From: Streptomyces barringtoniae
Lineage (GTDB): Bacteria; Actinomycetota; Actinomycetes; Streptomycetales; Streptomycetaceae
DNA length: 64,000 nt
Reading direction: 5' to 3'
Assembly (NCBI RefSeq): GCF_020819595.1
Contig: NZ_JAJHNP010000006.1
Coordinates: 417,131 to 481,130 of the forward strand
Shown one piece after another: positions 54,444 through 61,581 of the stretch (position 1 is the first letter of the stretch; every line of letters begins with the position of its first letter). The notes under the pieces are model-generated. The model had not been told where the DNA came from. It was given only the letters and a program-made list of their open reading frames with translations, and ran no database searches. The translations under genes were made by a program, and so were the position numbers.

Positions 54444-54611
54444 TCAGTCGTCTTTCCGCTTGTAGCCGCTCAACAGGAACCAGGCGGTCAGTGCACAGCC
54501 CAGGATCATCACGACCAGGACGATACGGAGCAGATTGCCCGACGAGCCGTGCTGTTGGACGGCGCTGGTGGCGGCCTCGGTCAGCCGGGCGGCTGCGGGG
54601 TGGTGCTCCAT
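54444..54611 (-). CDS. Small membrane protein 2 (55 aa), unknown function
   Basis: 55 residues from ATG 54611, with AAGGAG seven bases upstream. Residues 1-20 are polar and Ala-rich ([15 protein letters not shown]), then one hydrophobic helix [21 protein letters not shown] (residues ~27-47) and a basic/acidic tail SGYKRKDD. It has the same layout as the 51-residue gene downstream (short lumenal head, one helix, charged tail), suggesting a related pair. No known family. Confidence 0.75.
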   Translation of the reverse strand: MEHHPAAARLTEAATSAVQQHGSSGNLLRIVLVVMILGCALTAWFLLSGYKRKDD

Positions 54612-54712
54612 GAGTGGACTCCTTCGGCTGTACTGCCCGTCCACGGTATCTCCGCCTAGGCTGGGCTCCGCTTCGGGGGCACAGCGGCACTCATACGCAC
54701 ATGGGGGATGAC

Positions 54713-55801
54713 ATGTCCGACGACGGCCAGCAGCAGACGGGGCACGAGCGGGTACCGAGCAGGCAGCGCAGGCGCTTCCCGGGGATCTCCTCGCGTGCCT
54801 ATGAGCATCCGGCCGACCGCTCGGCCCTGGTCGCGCTGCGCAAGCTGAGCGGATTCGACACCGTCTTCAAGGCGCTCAGCGGGCTGCTGCCCGAGCGGAG
54901 CCTGAGACTGCTGTTCCTGTCCGACTCGGTGCGCGTCTCCGAGCGGCAGTTCCAGCATCTGCACGACATGCTGCTGGACGCCTCTTACATCCTGGACCTG
55001 GAGAAGGTCCCGCCCATGTACGTCAACCAGGACCCGCAGCCGAACGCGATGTGCATCGGTCTGGACGAGCCGATCATCGTGGTCACCACGGGGCTCGTGG
55101 AGCTCCTCGACGAGGAGGAGATGCGTGCGGTCGTCGGGCACGAGGTGGGGCACGCGCTGTCCGGGCACTCGGTGTACCGCACGATCCTGCTGTTCCTGAC
55201 CACCCTCGCGCTGAGGGTTGCCTGGATCCCGCTGGGCAACCTCGCGGTCATGGCGCTCGTGACGGCGCTGCGGGAGTGGTTCCGCAAGTCGGAGCTGTCC
55301 GCCGACCGGGCGGGGCTGCTGGTGGGGCAGGACGTCCAGGCCTCGATGCGCGGCCTGATGAAGATCGCGGGCGGCAACCATCTGCACGAGATGAACGTGG
55401 ACGCGTTCCTGGAGCAGGCGGAGGAGTACGAGTCGGGGGGCGACCTGCGCGACTCCGTGCTGAAGATCCTGAACGTGCTGCCCCGCTCCCACCCCTTCGC
55501 CACGATCCGTGCGGCCGAGCTGAAGAAGTGGGCCGAGTCCCGGGACTTCCAGCGGATCATGGACGGTCACTACCCGCGGCGCGACGAGGACAAGGACACC
55601 TCGGTCAGCGACTCCTTCCGCGAGTCGGCGGCCAGCTACGCGAGCGATGTGAAGACCTCCAAGGACCCACTGATGAAGCTGGTCACGGACCTCGCCGGCG
55701 GCGCGGGCGACCTGGGCGGCCGGGTCCGCCGCGGCTTCGACGGCTTCCGCAGCCCGCCGCCGGCGAAGGGGGGCCCGACGGACGCTCCGGCCGAGGGGTG
55801 A
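54713..55801 (+). CDS. M48-family zinc metallopeptidase
   Basis: A 362-residue protease with gluzincin motif HEVGH (His143, Glu144, His147) and Glu194 in SELSADRAG. Hydrophobic segments around residues 152-190 (TILLFLTTLALRVAWIPLGNLAVMA, cited by range) suggest a membrane-associated HtpX/Ste24-like protein. The C-terminus is a disordered Pro/Gly tail. The start is ATG 54713 after GGGGG. It is divergent from the two small membrane proteins and ends convergent to the SCO2583-like gene. The substrate is unknown, but the setting suggests envelope maintenance. Confidence 0.9.
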   Translation: MSDDGQQQTGHERVPSRQRRRFPGISSRAYEHPADRSALVALRKLSGFDTVFKALSGLLPERSLRLLFLSDSVRVSERQFQHLHDMLLDASYILDLEKVPPMYVNQDPQPNAMCIGLDEPIIVVTTGLVELLDEEEMRAVVGHEVGHALSGHSVYRTILLFLTTLALRVAWIPLGNLAVMALVTALREWFRKSELSADRAGLLVGQDVQASMRGLMKIAGGNHLHEMNVDAFLEQAEEYESGGDLRDSVLKILNVLPRSHPFATIRAAELKKWAESRDFQRIMDGHYPRRDEDKDTSVSDSFRESAASYASDVKTSKDPLMKLVTDLAGGAGDLGGRVRRGFDGFRSPPPAKGGPTDAPAEG

Positions 55802-55809
55802 CGTCACCC

Positions 55810-55868
55810 CTCCGCAAGGGCACCGGACTGCTGTCCGCCTCCGCGAGGGCACCCGGGCTCCTGTCCAC
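55810..55868. repeat. Two tandem 29-30 bp repeats between convergent genes
   Basis: CTCCGC-AGGGCACC... occurs at 55810-55838 and again at 55839-55868 with a few differences. It lies between the M48 stop and the convergent stop at 55893; no hairpin was seen. Confidence 0.6.
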
Positions 55869-55892
55869 CTGCTGCAAGGCCGGCACGGCCGC

Positions 55893-56963
55893 TCACACCG
55901 TCGGCTGAGCCCGAGCGGCCAGCGTCCCGCACAGGGCCGCAGGGCTGTCCGTCTCGTAGGGGTCGGTGCCCGCGGGCCCGCCGGTGCGGGCGGTCTGACC
56001 GGCCAGGAGGGGGCGGAAGTAGGCCGTGGAGTCCTCGGCGCAGGCGAGGGGACCCGCCTGGACGTACGACGTGACCAGCTGGACCTGGTGGGTGCGCAGG
56101 TCGTCGCGGGTGAAGCGGAAGGTCAGCTCGCGGCGGACGGTGAAGAGGGACACCGGTGCGTTCGCCGCGGCGCCGGTGGGGCGCAGGGCGTAGACGAAGG
56201 TGTGGTCGGCGGTGACCTCCAGCATGCCCGAGTCGGCCTCGATGACCTGCAGGTCGCCCTGGACACGGATCCGGTCGTCGGCGAGCTGGGCGCGGGAGGG
56301 GTCGATGCGGACCAGCCAGCCGGTGGGGGCGTGCCGGCCGTCCGCGGCGGGGTGGTCGAAGCTCTGGTCGAACTGCTCGAGCTGGTCGGCGTCGAGGAGG
56401 GACCGGGCGGGGCCGACCTGGCGGCCGGTGAGCACCTCGGGGTAGAGCGAGGAGCGGACGATGTAGTCCTTGGCCGCGGTGAGCGCGGTCACCACCTGGC
56501 TGTCGGAGAAGTGGGCGGTGCTGCGGGAGGCCGGCAGGGGTATGCCCTCGGCGCCGACGTCGTACGGGGCGGCGGGGCTGTGCGCGTACAGGTACTCGGC
56601 GTCGGCGGTGCCGGGCACCTTGCCCGTCGGGGCGAGCGGGATGACCGTCATCCGCAGGGGCTCGACGGGGCGCCGGGTCTCCTGGGAGCCGTAGGGGTGG
56701 CGGACGCCCATGTAGATCGCGGTGCCGAAGGCGACGGCGATCAGCAGGACGAGGATCAGGGCCTGCCGGGTGAGTCCGCGGTGCAGGGGCGGCCGGCGGC
56801 GCACGGCGGGCGCGTGGTCGGCCATCCGCTCCTCGGCGGAGTACTCCTGGAGGCGGGCAGCGCGGACGAACGACTCGTCGAAGACGACGGATCGGTACTC
56901 GTCCTCTCCACCTCCGGGGCCGCCCTCGGGTGTGCCCTCCGGTGGGTCTCCAGGCCCGCCCAT
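55893..56963 (-). CDS. SCO2583-type membrane protein
   Basis: 356 residues. An N-terminal cytoplasmic part carries the SVVFDESFVRAA motif (residues ~25-36) shared with the next gene. One membrane helix lies near 68-86 (ALILVLLIAVAFGTAIYMG) followed by a large extracytoplasmic domain with three cysteines near the end. The motif is that of the SCO2583/SCO2584 N-terminal domain family of Streptomyces. Function unknown; the shared domain and adjacency to the SCO2584-like protein suggest they work together at the envelope. Confidence 0.85.
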   Translation of the reverse strand: MGGPGDPPEGTPEGGPGGGEDEYRSVVFDESFVRAARLQEYSAEERMADHAPAVRRRPPLHRGLTRQALILVLLIAVAFGTAIYMGVRHPYGSQETRRPVEPLRMTVIPLAPTGKVPGTADAEYLYAHSPAAPYDVGAEGIPLPASRSTAHFSDSQVVTALTAAKDYIVRSSLYPEVLTGRQVGPARSLLDADQLEQFDQSFDHPAADGRHAPTGWLVRIDPSRAQLADDRIRVQGDLQVIEADSGMLEVTADHTFVYALRPTGAAANAPVSLFTVRRELTFRFTRDDLRTHQVQLVTSYVQAGPLACAEDSTAYFRPLLAGQTARTGGPAGTDPYETDSPAALCGTLAARAQPTV

Positions 56964-57052
56964 ACTTTCAGGGTAGGTCGCGTGGGCCTCGGGTAAACGC
57001 CCTGCTACACGACAACTTCTGACAGGTGCTCACCAAGAACGGGGGCGGAAGT

Positions 57053-57619
57053 TCAGGGCGAGCGCGGGATGGCCGAGGCGGCGGGCTGGGAGGTGTCGGC
57101 GGAGACCGAGGGCGCGGCGGCGCTGCCCTGCTCCAGGCCGGTCGGGGCGGGCGGGGGGACCCCGTCACGGGTGCCTGCGGAGCCGCCCCGGTAGACGGCG
57201 GCAAAGGCCAGGGCGACCACGCCGATGCCCATCACGACGGCCAGCAGCCAGGCCACGGGGCGGTGCCAGCGGATCTGCCTGCCGTATCCCCCGAAGTGGC
57301 GGTCGCCGAGGACGTAGGTGTCCTCCGGCTCGTCGTCGTCCGGATCTTGGCCGAAATCGGTCCCCTCGGGGCCGTAGGCGTCGTCGTAGTGCTCGCCTCG
57401 GGCGTGGGCACGGCGGGCCTCCGCCTCGGAGGCCTCGGCTCTGGCCTGTGCGGCGGCCAGGAGGCGCTCGACGGCGGTCGGCTCATGGACCGTGGCCGCC
57501 CGTACGAAGGCCTCGTCGAAGACCACGGAGGCGAACTCTTCGTCCGACACCCCGTGGTCGTGGTCGTCGTCGGGCTCCCAGCCGTCAGGGAACGGCGTGC
57601 CCCCCACGTCCTCCGGCAC
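57053..57619 (-). CDS. SCO2584-like membrane protein (spore-wall complex component in S. coelicolor)
   Basis: 188 residues from GTG 57619. The N-terminal domain has SVVFDEAFVRAA (residues ~31-42), then an acidic linker (GPEGTDFGQDPDDDEPEDTY) and one helix VAWLLAVVMGIGVVALAFAA (residues ~125-144) with a short outer Pro/Ser tail. SCO2584 was reported to belong to the Streptomyces spore-wall synthesising complex with MreB and PBP2 (recalled). It lies 89 bp upstream of the SCO2583-like gene on the same strand. Confidence 0.82.
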   Translation of the reverse strand: MPEDVGGTPFPDGWEPDDDHDHGVSDEEFASVVFDEAFVRAATVHEPTAVERLLAAAQARAEASEAEARRAHARGEHYDDAYGPEGTDFGQDPDDDEPEDTYVLGDRHFGGYGRQIRWHRPVAWLLAVVMGIGVVALAFAAVYRGGSAGTRDGVPPPAPTGLEQGSAAAPSVSADTSQPAASAIPRSP

Positions 57620-57739
57620 GCATCCAGAGTAGACCTGGGGGGTCAATTTGGGCAGACGGTATGGAAATTCGTCTGACTGGTGAGACGACGTTTCGGCCGC
57701 CCGCCGCGACGGGCGGACGTGCGGCCGAGCGGGCGGGTC

Positions 57740-59026
57740 TCAGGGGCGCACGTGGCCGTCACCGGTGACGATGTACTTGGTGCTGGTCAGCTCCGGCAGC
57801 CCCATCGGGCCGCGGGCGTGCAGCTTCTGGGTGGAGATGCCGATCTCGGCGCCGAAGCCGAACTGGCCGCCGTCGGTGAAGCGGGTGGAGGCGTTCACGG
57901 CGACGGTGGTGGAGTCGACCAGCTGGGTGAAGCGGCGGGCGGCCTGCTGGGAGGTGGTGACGATCGCCTCGGTGTGGCCGGAGGTCCACAACCGGATGTG
58001 CTCGACGGCCTTGTCCAGCGAGTCCACCACGGCGGCGGCGATGTCGTACGAGAGGTACTCGGTCTCCCAGTCCTCGGCCACGGCCTCCACGACCGTCGCC
58101 TTGGAGTCCTTGGCGTAGGCCATCACCCGCTCGTCGGCGTGCACGGTGACGCCGGCCTCGGCGAGGGCGTCGAGGGCGCGCGGCAGGAATTCGGGGGCGA
58201 TGTCCTGGTGGACTAGGAGGGTCTCGGCGGCGTTGCAGACGCTGACCCGCTGGGCTTTGGAGTTGATCAGGATGTCGATGGCCATGTCGATGTCGGCGTG
58301 GGCGTCGACGTAGACATGGCAGTTGCCGGTCCCGGTCTCGATGACGGGGACGATGGACTCGCTCACCACGGTCTGGATGAGGGAGGCGCCGCCCCGCGGG
58401 ATCAGTACGTCGACGAGGCCCCGGGCGCGCATCAGCTCGCGCACGCTCTCGCGGCTCTCACCGGGCACCAGCTGGACGGCGTCGGCGGGCAGCCCGGAGC
58501 CGCCGACGGCGTCGCGGATGACGCGGACGAGGGCGGTGTTGGACTCGTAGGCGGAGGCTGAGCCGCGCAGCAGGACGGCGTTGCCGGACTTCAGGCAGAG
58601 GGCGGCGGCGTCGACGGTGACGTTCGGGCGGGCCTCGTAGATGATGCCGACGACACCGAGCGGGACGCGGACCTGGCGCAGGTCGATGCCGTTGGGGAGG
58701 GTCGAGCCGCGGACGATCTCGCCGACCGGGTCGGGCAGCTTCGCCACGTCACGGACGTCGGAGGCGATGGCGCGGACCCGCTCGGGGGTGAGGGTGAGCC
58801 GGTCGACGATGGCCTCGCTGGTGCCGTTCTCCCGGGCCTTGGCGATGTCCTTGGCGTTGGCCTCGACGATCTCGCTGGTCCGGACCTCGAGGGCGTCGGC
58901 GATGGCGAGCAGCGCGTCGTCCTTCGCGGCCCGCGGGAGCGGCGCGAGGTCGGCGGCGGCTGCCTTGGCCCGGTAGGCGGCCTGGGTGACCGGGGACATC
59001 GAGTCGTACGGCGAGAGCGTGGTCAT
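57740..59026 (-). CDS. proA: Glutamate-5-semialdehyde dehydrogenase ProA
   Basis: A 428-residue gamma-glutamyl phosphate reductase, second enzyme of proline synthesis from glutamate. It has an aldehyde-dehydrogenase fold with the catalytic Cys in [15 protein letters not shown] near residue 270, [32 protein letters not shown] near 125-155 and [25 protein letters not shown] near 390-415. It is separated from proB by one conserved small gene. Two 14-bp direct repeats at 59068 and 59087 lie just upstream of its start. Confidence 0.97.
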   Translation of the reverse strand: MTTLSPYDSMSPVTQAAYRAKAAAADLAPLPRAAKDDALLAIADALEVRTSEIVEANAKDIAKARENGTSEAIVDRLTLTPERVRAIASDVRDVAKLPDPVGEIVRGSTLPNGIDLRQVRVPLGVVGIIYEARPNVTVDAAALCLKSGNAVLLRGSASAYESNTALVRVIRDAVGGSGLPADAVQLVPGESRESVRELMRARGLVDVLIPRGGASLIQTVVSESIVPVIETGTGNCHVYVDAHADIDMAIDILINSKAQRVSVCNAAETLLVHQDIAPEFLPRALDALAEAGVTVHADERVMAYAKDSKATVVEAVAEDWETEYLSYDIAAAVVDSLDKAVEHIRLWTSGHTEAIVTTSQQAARRFTQLVDSTTVAVNASTRFTDGGQFGFGAEIGISTQKLHARGPMGLPELTSTKYIVTGDGHVRP

Positions 59027-59067
59027 GAGGGAAGGGTAGTGCGCCGGGCGGGTCGCACACCGCTCAT

Positions 59068-59100
59068 CCCAAACCCCGAGACAGGGCCCAAACCCCGAGA
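59068..59100. promoter_or_regulatory. Direct repeat CCCAAACCCCGAGA x2 upstream of proA
   Basis: Two exact 14-bp copies at 59068-59081 and 59087-59100, 19 bp start to start (nearly two helical turns), about 42-74 bp before the proA start. They may be a regulator's paired sites. Confidence 0.45.
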
Positions 59101-59136
59101 TACACCTCAGGGGGACTCAAAGGTGATCAAGGCGGA

Positions 59137-59562
59137 TCAAAAGGGATGGACTCCCACCGGTGTGGCGGGCGGCGGGCCGTAGCCCTCGGCGATGCGCTGG
59201 TGGTAGGTCTCGCGGTCGATGACCTCCAGGCCGACGATCTCCCACGGGGGCAGTCCGGCGGTCTGCCGGTGCTCGCCCCACAGGCGCAGGGCGACGGCGG
59301 CGGCGTCATGCAGGTCGCGGGCCTCCTCCCAGTACCGGATCTCTGCGTGGTCGCTCGCGTACCGGCTGGTCAGCAGGAAGGGGTGGTCGTGAGCCAGCTG
59401 CTCCAGCGCCCGCCGTAGATCGGTGAGGGGGACGTCCGGCCCGGCGACGCTGAGGGTGACGTGCCAGAGCCGGGGCAGGTCCTTGGGCTCCTCATAGGTG
59501 TCGCCGGCCGCGACGCTCGTCAGGGCACCGCGGGTGGCCACCCCAGCGCGCACTCGTCTCAC
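59137..59562 (-). CDS. Conserved small protein between proA and proB, unknown function
   Basis: 141 residues from GTG 59562, which has a perfect AAGGAGG five bases upstream (a longer frame opens at 59577 without one). It is basic at the start (VRRVRAGVATRGALTSV), then has alternating strand/helix segments (LWHVTLSVAGPDV, LRRALEQLAHDHPFLLTSRYASDHAEIRYWEEARDL) and ends with VIDRETYHQRIAEGYG. No cofactor or catalytic motif is evident. Its fixed position between proA and proB suggests a conserved Streptomyces gene; it need not be linked to proline. Confidence 0.75.
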   Translation of the reverse strand: MRRVRAGVATRGALTSVAAGDTYEEPKDLPRLWHVTLSVAGPDVPLTDLRRALEQLAHDHPFLLTSRYASDHAEIRYWEEARDLHDAAAVALRLWGEHRQTAGLPPWEIVGLEVIDRETYHQRIAEGYGPPPATPVGVHPF

Positions 59563-59684
59563 GACGGCCTCCTTCACCCACTGCTCGGGAACGTCTCTCT
59601 CCAGACAAAGTTGAGCAGGCCCTACGGCACCGCGGGGCGGTTTTACGGAACGTCCCCCACCGGGGGCTGTCGTTACGTCCCGTT

Positions 59685-60812
59685 TTACGTGTGCAGGAGC
59701 ACCAGGTCGTCCCTGTGTACGACCTCGCGTTCGTACGCGGAGCCGAGTTCCCGGGCCAGTTCGCGGGTCGAACGCCCGATCAGCCTGGGGATCTCCTTGG
59801 CGTCGAAGTTGACGAGCCCGCGGGCCACCGCACGGCCTGCCGTGTCACGCAGCTCGACGGGGTCGCCGGCGCTGAACTCGCCCTCCACGGCGGCGATTCC
59901 GGCGGGCAGCAGCGACTTGCGCCGCTTCACGACGGCGTCCACCGCGCCGTCGTCCAGGGTCAGCGCCCCTTGCGGGGTGGAGGCGTGCTGGAGCCACAGC
60001 AGCCGGTCGGCCGAGCGCTTGCCGGTGGGGTGGAAGTAGGTGCCGGTGTCGCCGCCGCTCAAGGCGTCCGCCGCGTGCACGGCGCTGGTGAGGACCACGG
60101 GGATGCCGGCCGCGGCCGCGATCCGGGCGGCCTCGACCTTGGTGACCATGCCGCCGGTACCGACGCCGGCCTTGCCGGCGCTGCCGATCTCGACGCCCGC
60201 CAGGTCCTCCGGGCCCTTCACTTCCGCTATCCGCGAGGTGCCGGGCTTGCTGGGGTCGCCGTCGTAGACGCCGTCGATGTCGGAGAGGAGGACGAGCAGG
60301 TCGGCGTGGACGAGGTGGGCGACGAGGGCGGCGAGGCGGTCGTTGTCGCCGAAACGGATCTCGTCGGTGGCGACCGTGTCGTTCTCGTTGACGATCGGGA
60401 AGGCGCCCATCGCGAGCAGCTTGTCGAGGGTGCGGGAGGCGTTGCGGTGGTGGACGCGGCGGCTCATGTCGTCGGAGGTGAGCAGGACTTGGCCGACACG
60501 GACGCCGTAGCGGGCGAAGGAGGCGGTGTAGCGGGCGACGAGCAGTCCCTGGCCGACGCTGGCGGCGGCCTGCTGCCGGGCCAGGTCCCTGGGACGGCGG
60601 CGCAGGCCGAGCGGGGCGAGGCCGGCGGCGATGGCGCCGGAGGAGACGAGGACGATCTCCCGCTCGCCACCACTGCGGATCTTGGCGAGCACGTCGACGA
60701 GTGCGTCGACGCGGTCGGCGTCGAGGCCGCCCGCGGCGGTGGTCAGCGAGGAGGACCCCACCTTGACGACGATCCTGCGGGCCTCGTGTACGGCCTGCCT
60801 TGCGCTTGCCAC
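59685..60812 (-). CDS. proB: Glutamate 5-kinase ProB
   Basis: A 375-residue gamma-glutamyl kinase. The amino-acid-kinase domain has VVKVGSSSLT at the start, VLVSSGAIAAG near 55, NENDTVATDEIRFGDNDRLAALVAHLV near 140-165 and KAGVGTGGMVTKVEAARIA near 215-235. A C-terminal PUA domain follows (FSAGDPVELRDTAGRAVARGLVNF). It catalyses the first, feedback-inhibited step of proline synthesis. GTG 60812 is chosen because upstream frames run into an AT-rich non-coding area. Confidence 0.96.
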   Translation of the reverse strand: MASARQAVHEARRIVVKVGSSSLTTAAGGLDADRVDALVDVLAKIRSGGEREIVLVSSGAIAAGLAPLGLRRRPRDLARQQAAASVGQGLLVARYTASFARYGVRVGQVLLTSDDMSRRVHHRNASRTLDKLLAMGAFPIVNENDTVATDEIRFGDNDRLAALVAHLVHADLLVLLSDIDGVYDGDPSKPGTSRIAEVKGPEDLAGVEIGSAGKAGVGTGGMVTKVEAARIAAAAGIPVVLTSAVHAADALSGGDTGTYFHPTGKRSADRLLWLQHASTPQGALTLDDGAVDAVVKRRKSLLPAGIAAVEGEFSAGDPVELRDTAGRAVARGLVNFDAKEIPRLIGRSTRELARELGSAYEREVVHRDDLVLLHT

Positions 60813-61159
60813 TCTGCCGTCCGTCCCCTCACCCGGTCTTCTGCCCACATCGCAATCTACGCGAACGGGTGCGGGTGGTGCGCTCGCGTCCGGTGGGCGG
60901 ACGGCATCCCATGGCCGCTCGGCGGGGCGGGCAGAACGGGGCGACGTCTCCTCCCTGACCCAGCAGATAGCCAAATCGCGCACATGACCGCCATATTGGC
61001 CTTTTCCGGCCGATTCACGTGATCCGTCTGCTTTAATTACCGGTCAGTAAACCAGCCGGCACCCCCTTGGCGCGGCATGTCTTATTTGCACACCAAAGGT
61101 GCGGACATTGGCGCTTTTCTCTTTTCCATTCCAGGGGGGCTTTCGTTCTGATTCGCCAA

Positions 61160-61385
61160 CGGCGCCATGCCACCGCGGACTCCCCCGCGCCCACCCAGTA
61201 CACCAATCGGCTCGCGGTGCGCTACAGGGTGAACGGCGCCACCGCCTGTACAACCTCGCCTCGTTCAAGGCGGGCGGCCCCGGACCACCCTCGCCGACGT
61301 CGCCCAGCCGGCGGACCTCCAGCCCGGCTGCACCGACACCTTCCAGGGCTTCGCGACAGTACAAGGACGTTCTGGCCCGAAAAGG
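61160..61385 (+). pseudogene. Degenerate coding remnant, secreted-protein-like
   Basis: Three frames read on from one another: ...ADSPAPTQYTNRLAVRYRVNG to about 61241, then RLYNLASFKAGGP from 61243 to about 61280, then RTTLADVAQPADLQPGC and TDTFQGFATVQG from 61281. Each junction is a -1 shift, as from single-base deletions. It looks like the middle of a lost secreted protein. The family is not recognised. Confidence 0.5.
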
Positions 61386-61468
61386 ACAGTTGAGACTTGG
61401 GTGAGTCTTGCCACAGCCCGGTTGACCAGGAACGGAGGGGCCGTAGTAAGAGCGGCCCCGGAGTCGCG

Positions 61469-61499
61469 TTAGGGTAGGCTTAAACCAACCTTAACCTAG
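61469..61499. promoter_or_regulatory. Iron-box-like dyad (DmdR/DtxR type)
   Basis: TTAGGGTAGGCTTAA (61469-61483) and, inverted, CTAGGTTAAGG (from 61499 leftward) resemble half-sites of the DmdR1/DtxR consensus TTAGGTTAGGCTAACCTAA but with wider spacing. It lies about 83 bp before the TagF-like start, in promoter position. Confidence 0.45.
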
Positions 61500-61581
61500 C
61501 ACTCCTTGTGCCTCTCGCCTCCCGCCGCAGGTCAGCAGCGGGAGGCGGTTGACTCTGACCGACAGCCCAGGAGCTCCAAGC

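Larger units (their letters stand above)
60813..61581. other. 769-bp gap between proB and the TagF-like gene
   Basis: It holds a relatively AT-rich stretch (about 60990-61150: TTTAATTACCGG, TTTTCTCTTTTCC), the gene remnant described at 61160-61385, and the iron-box-like dyad at 61469-61499. No intact gene is seen. Confidence 0.6.

Noticed and set aside
61067..61404. Two overlapping ORFs as intact genes upstream of the TagF-like gene
   Set aside because: Each holds only one segment of the remnant and drifts into Arg/Pro-rich sequence after the frame change.
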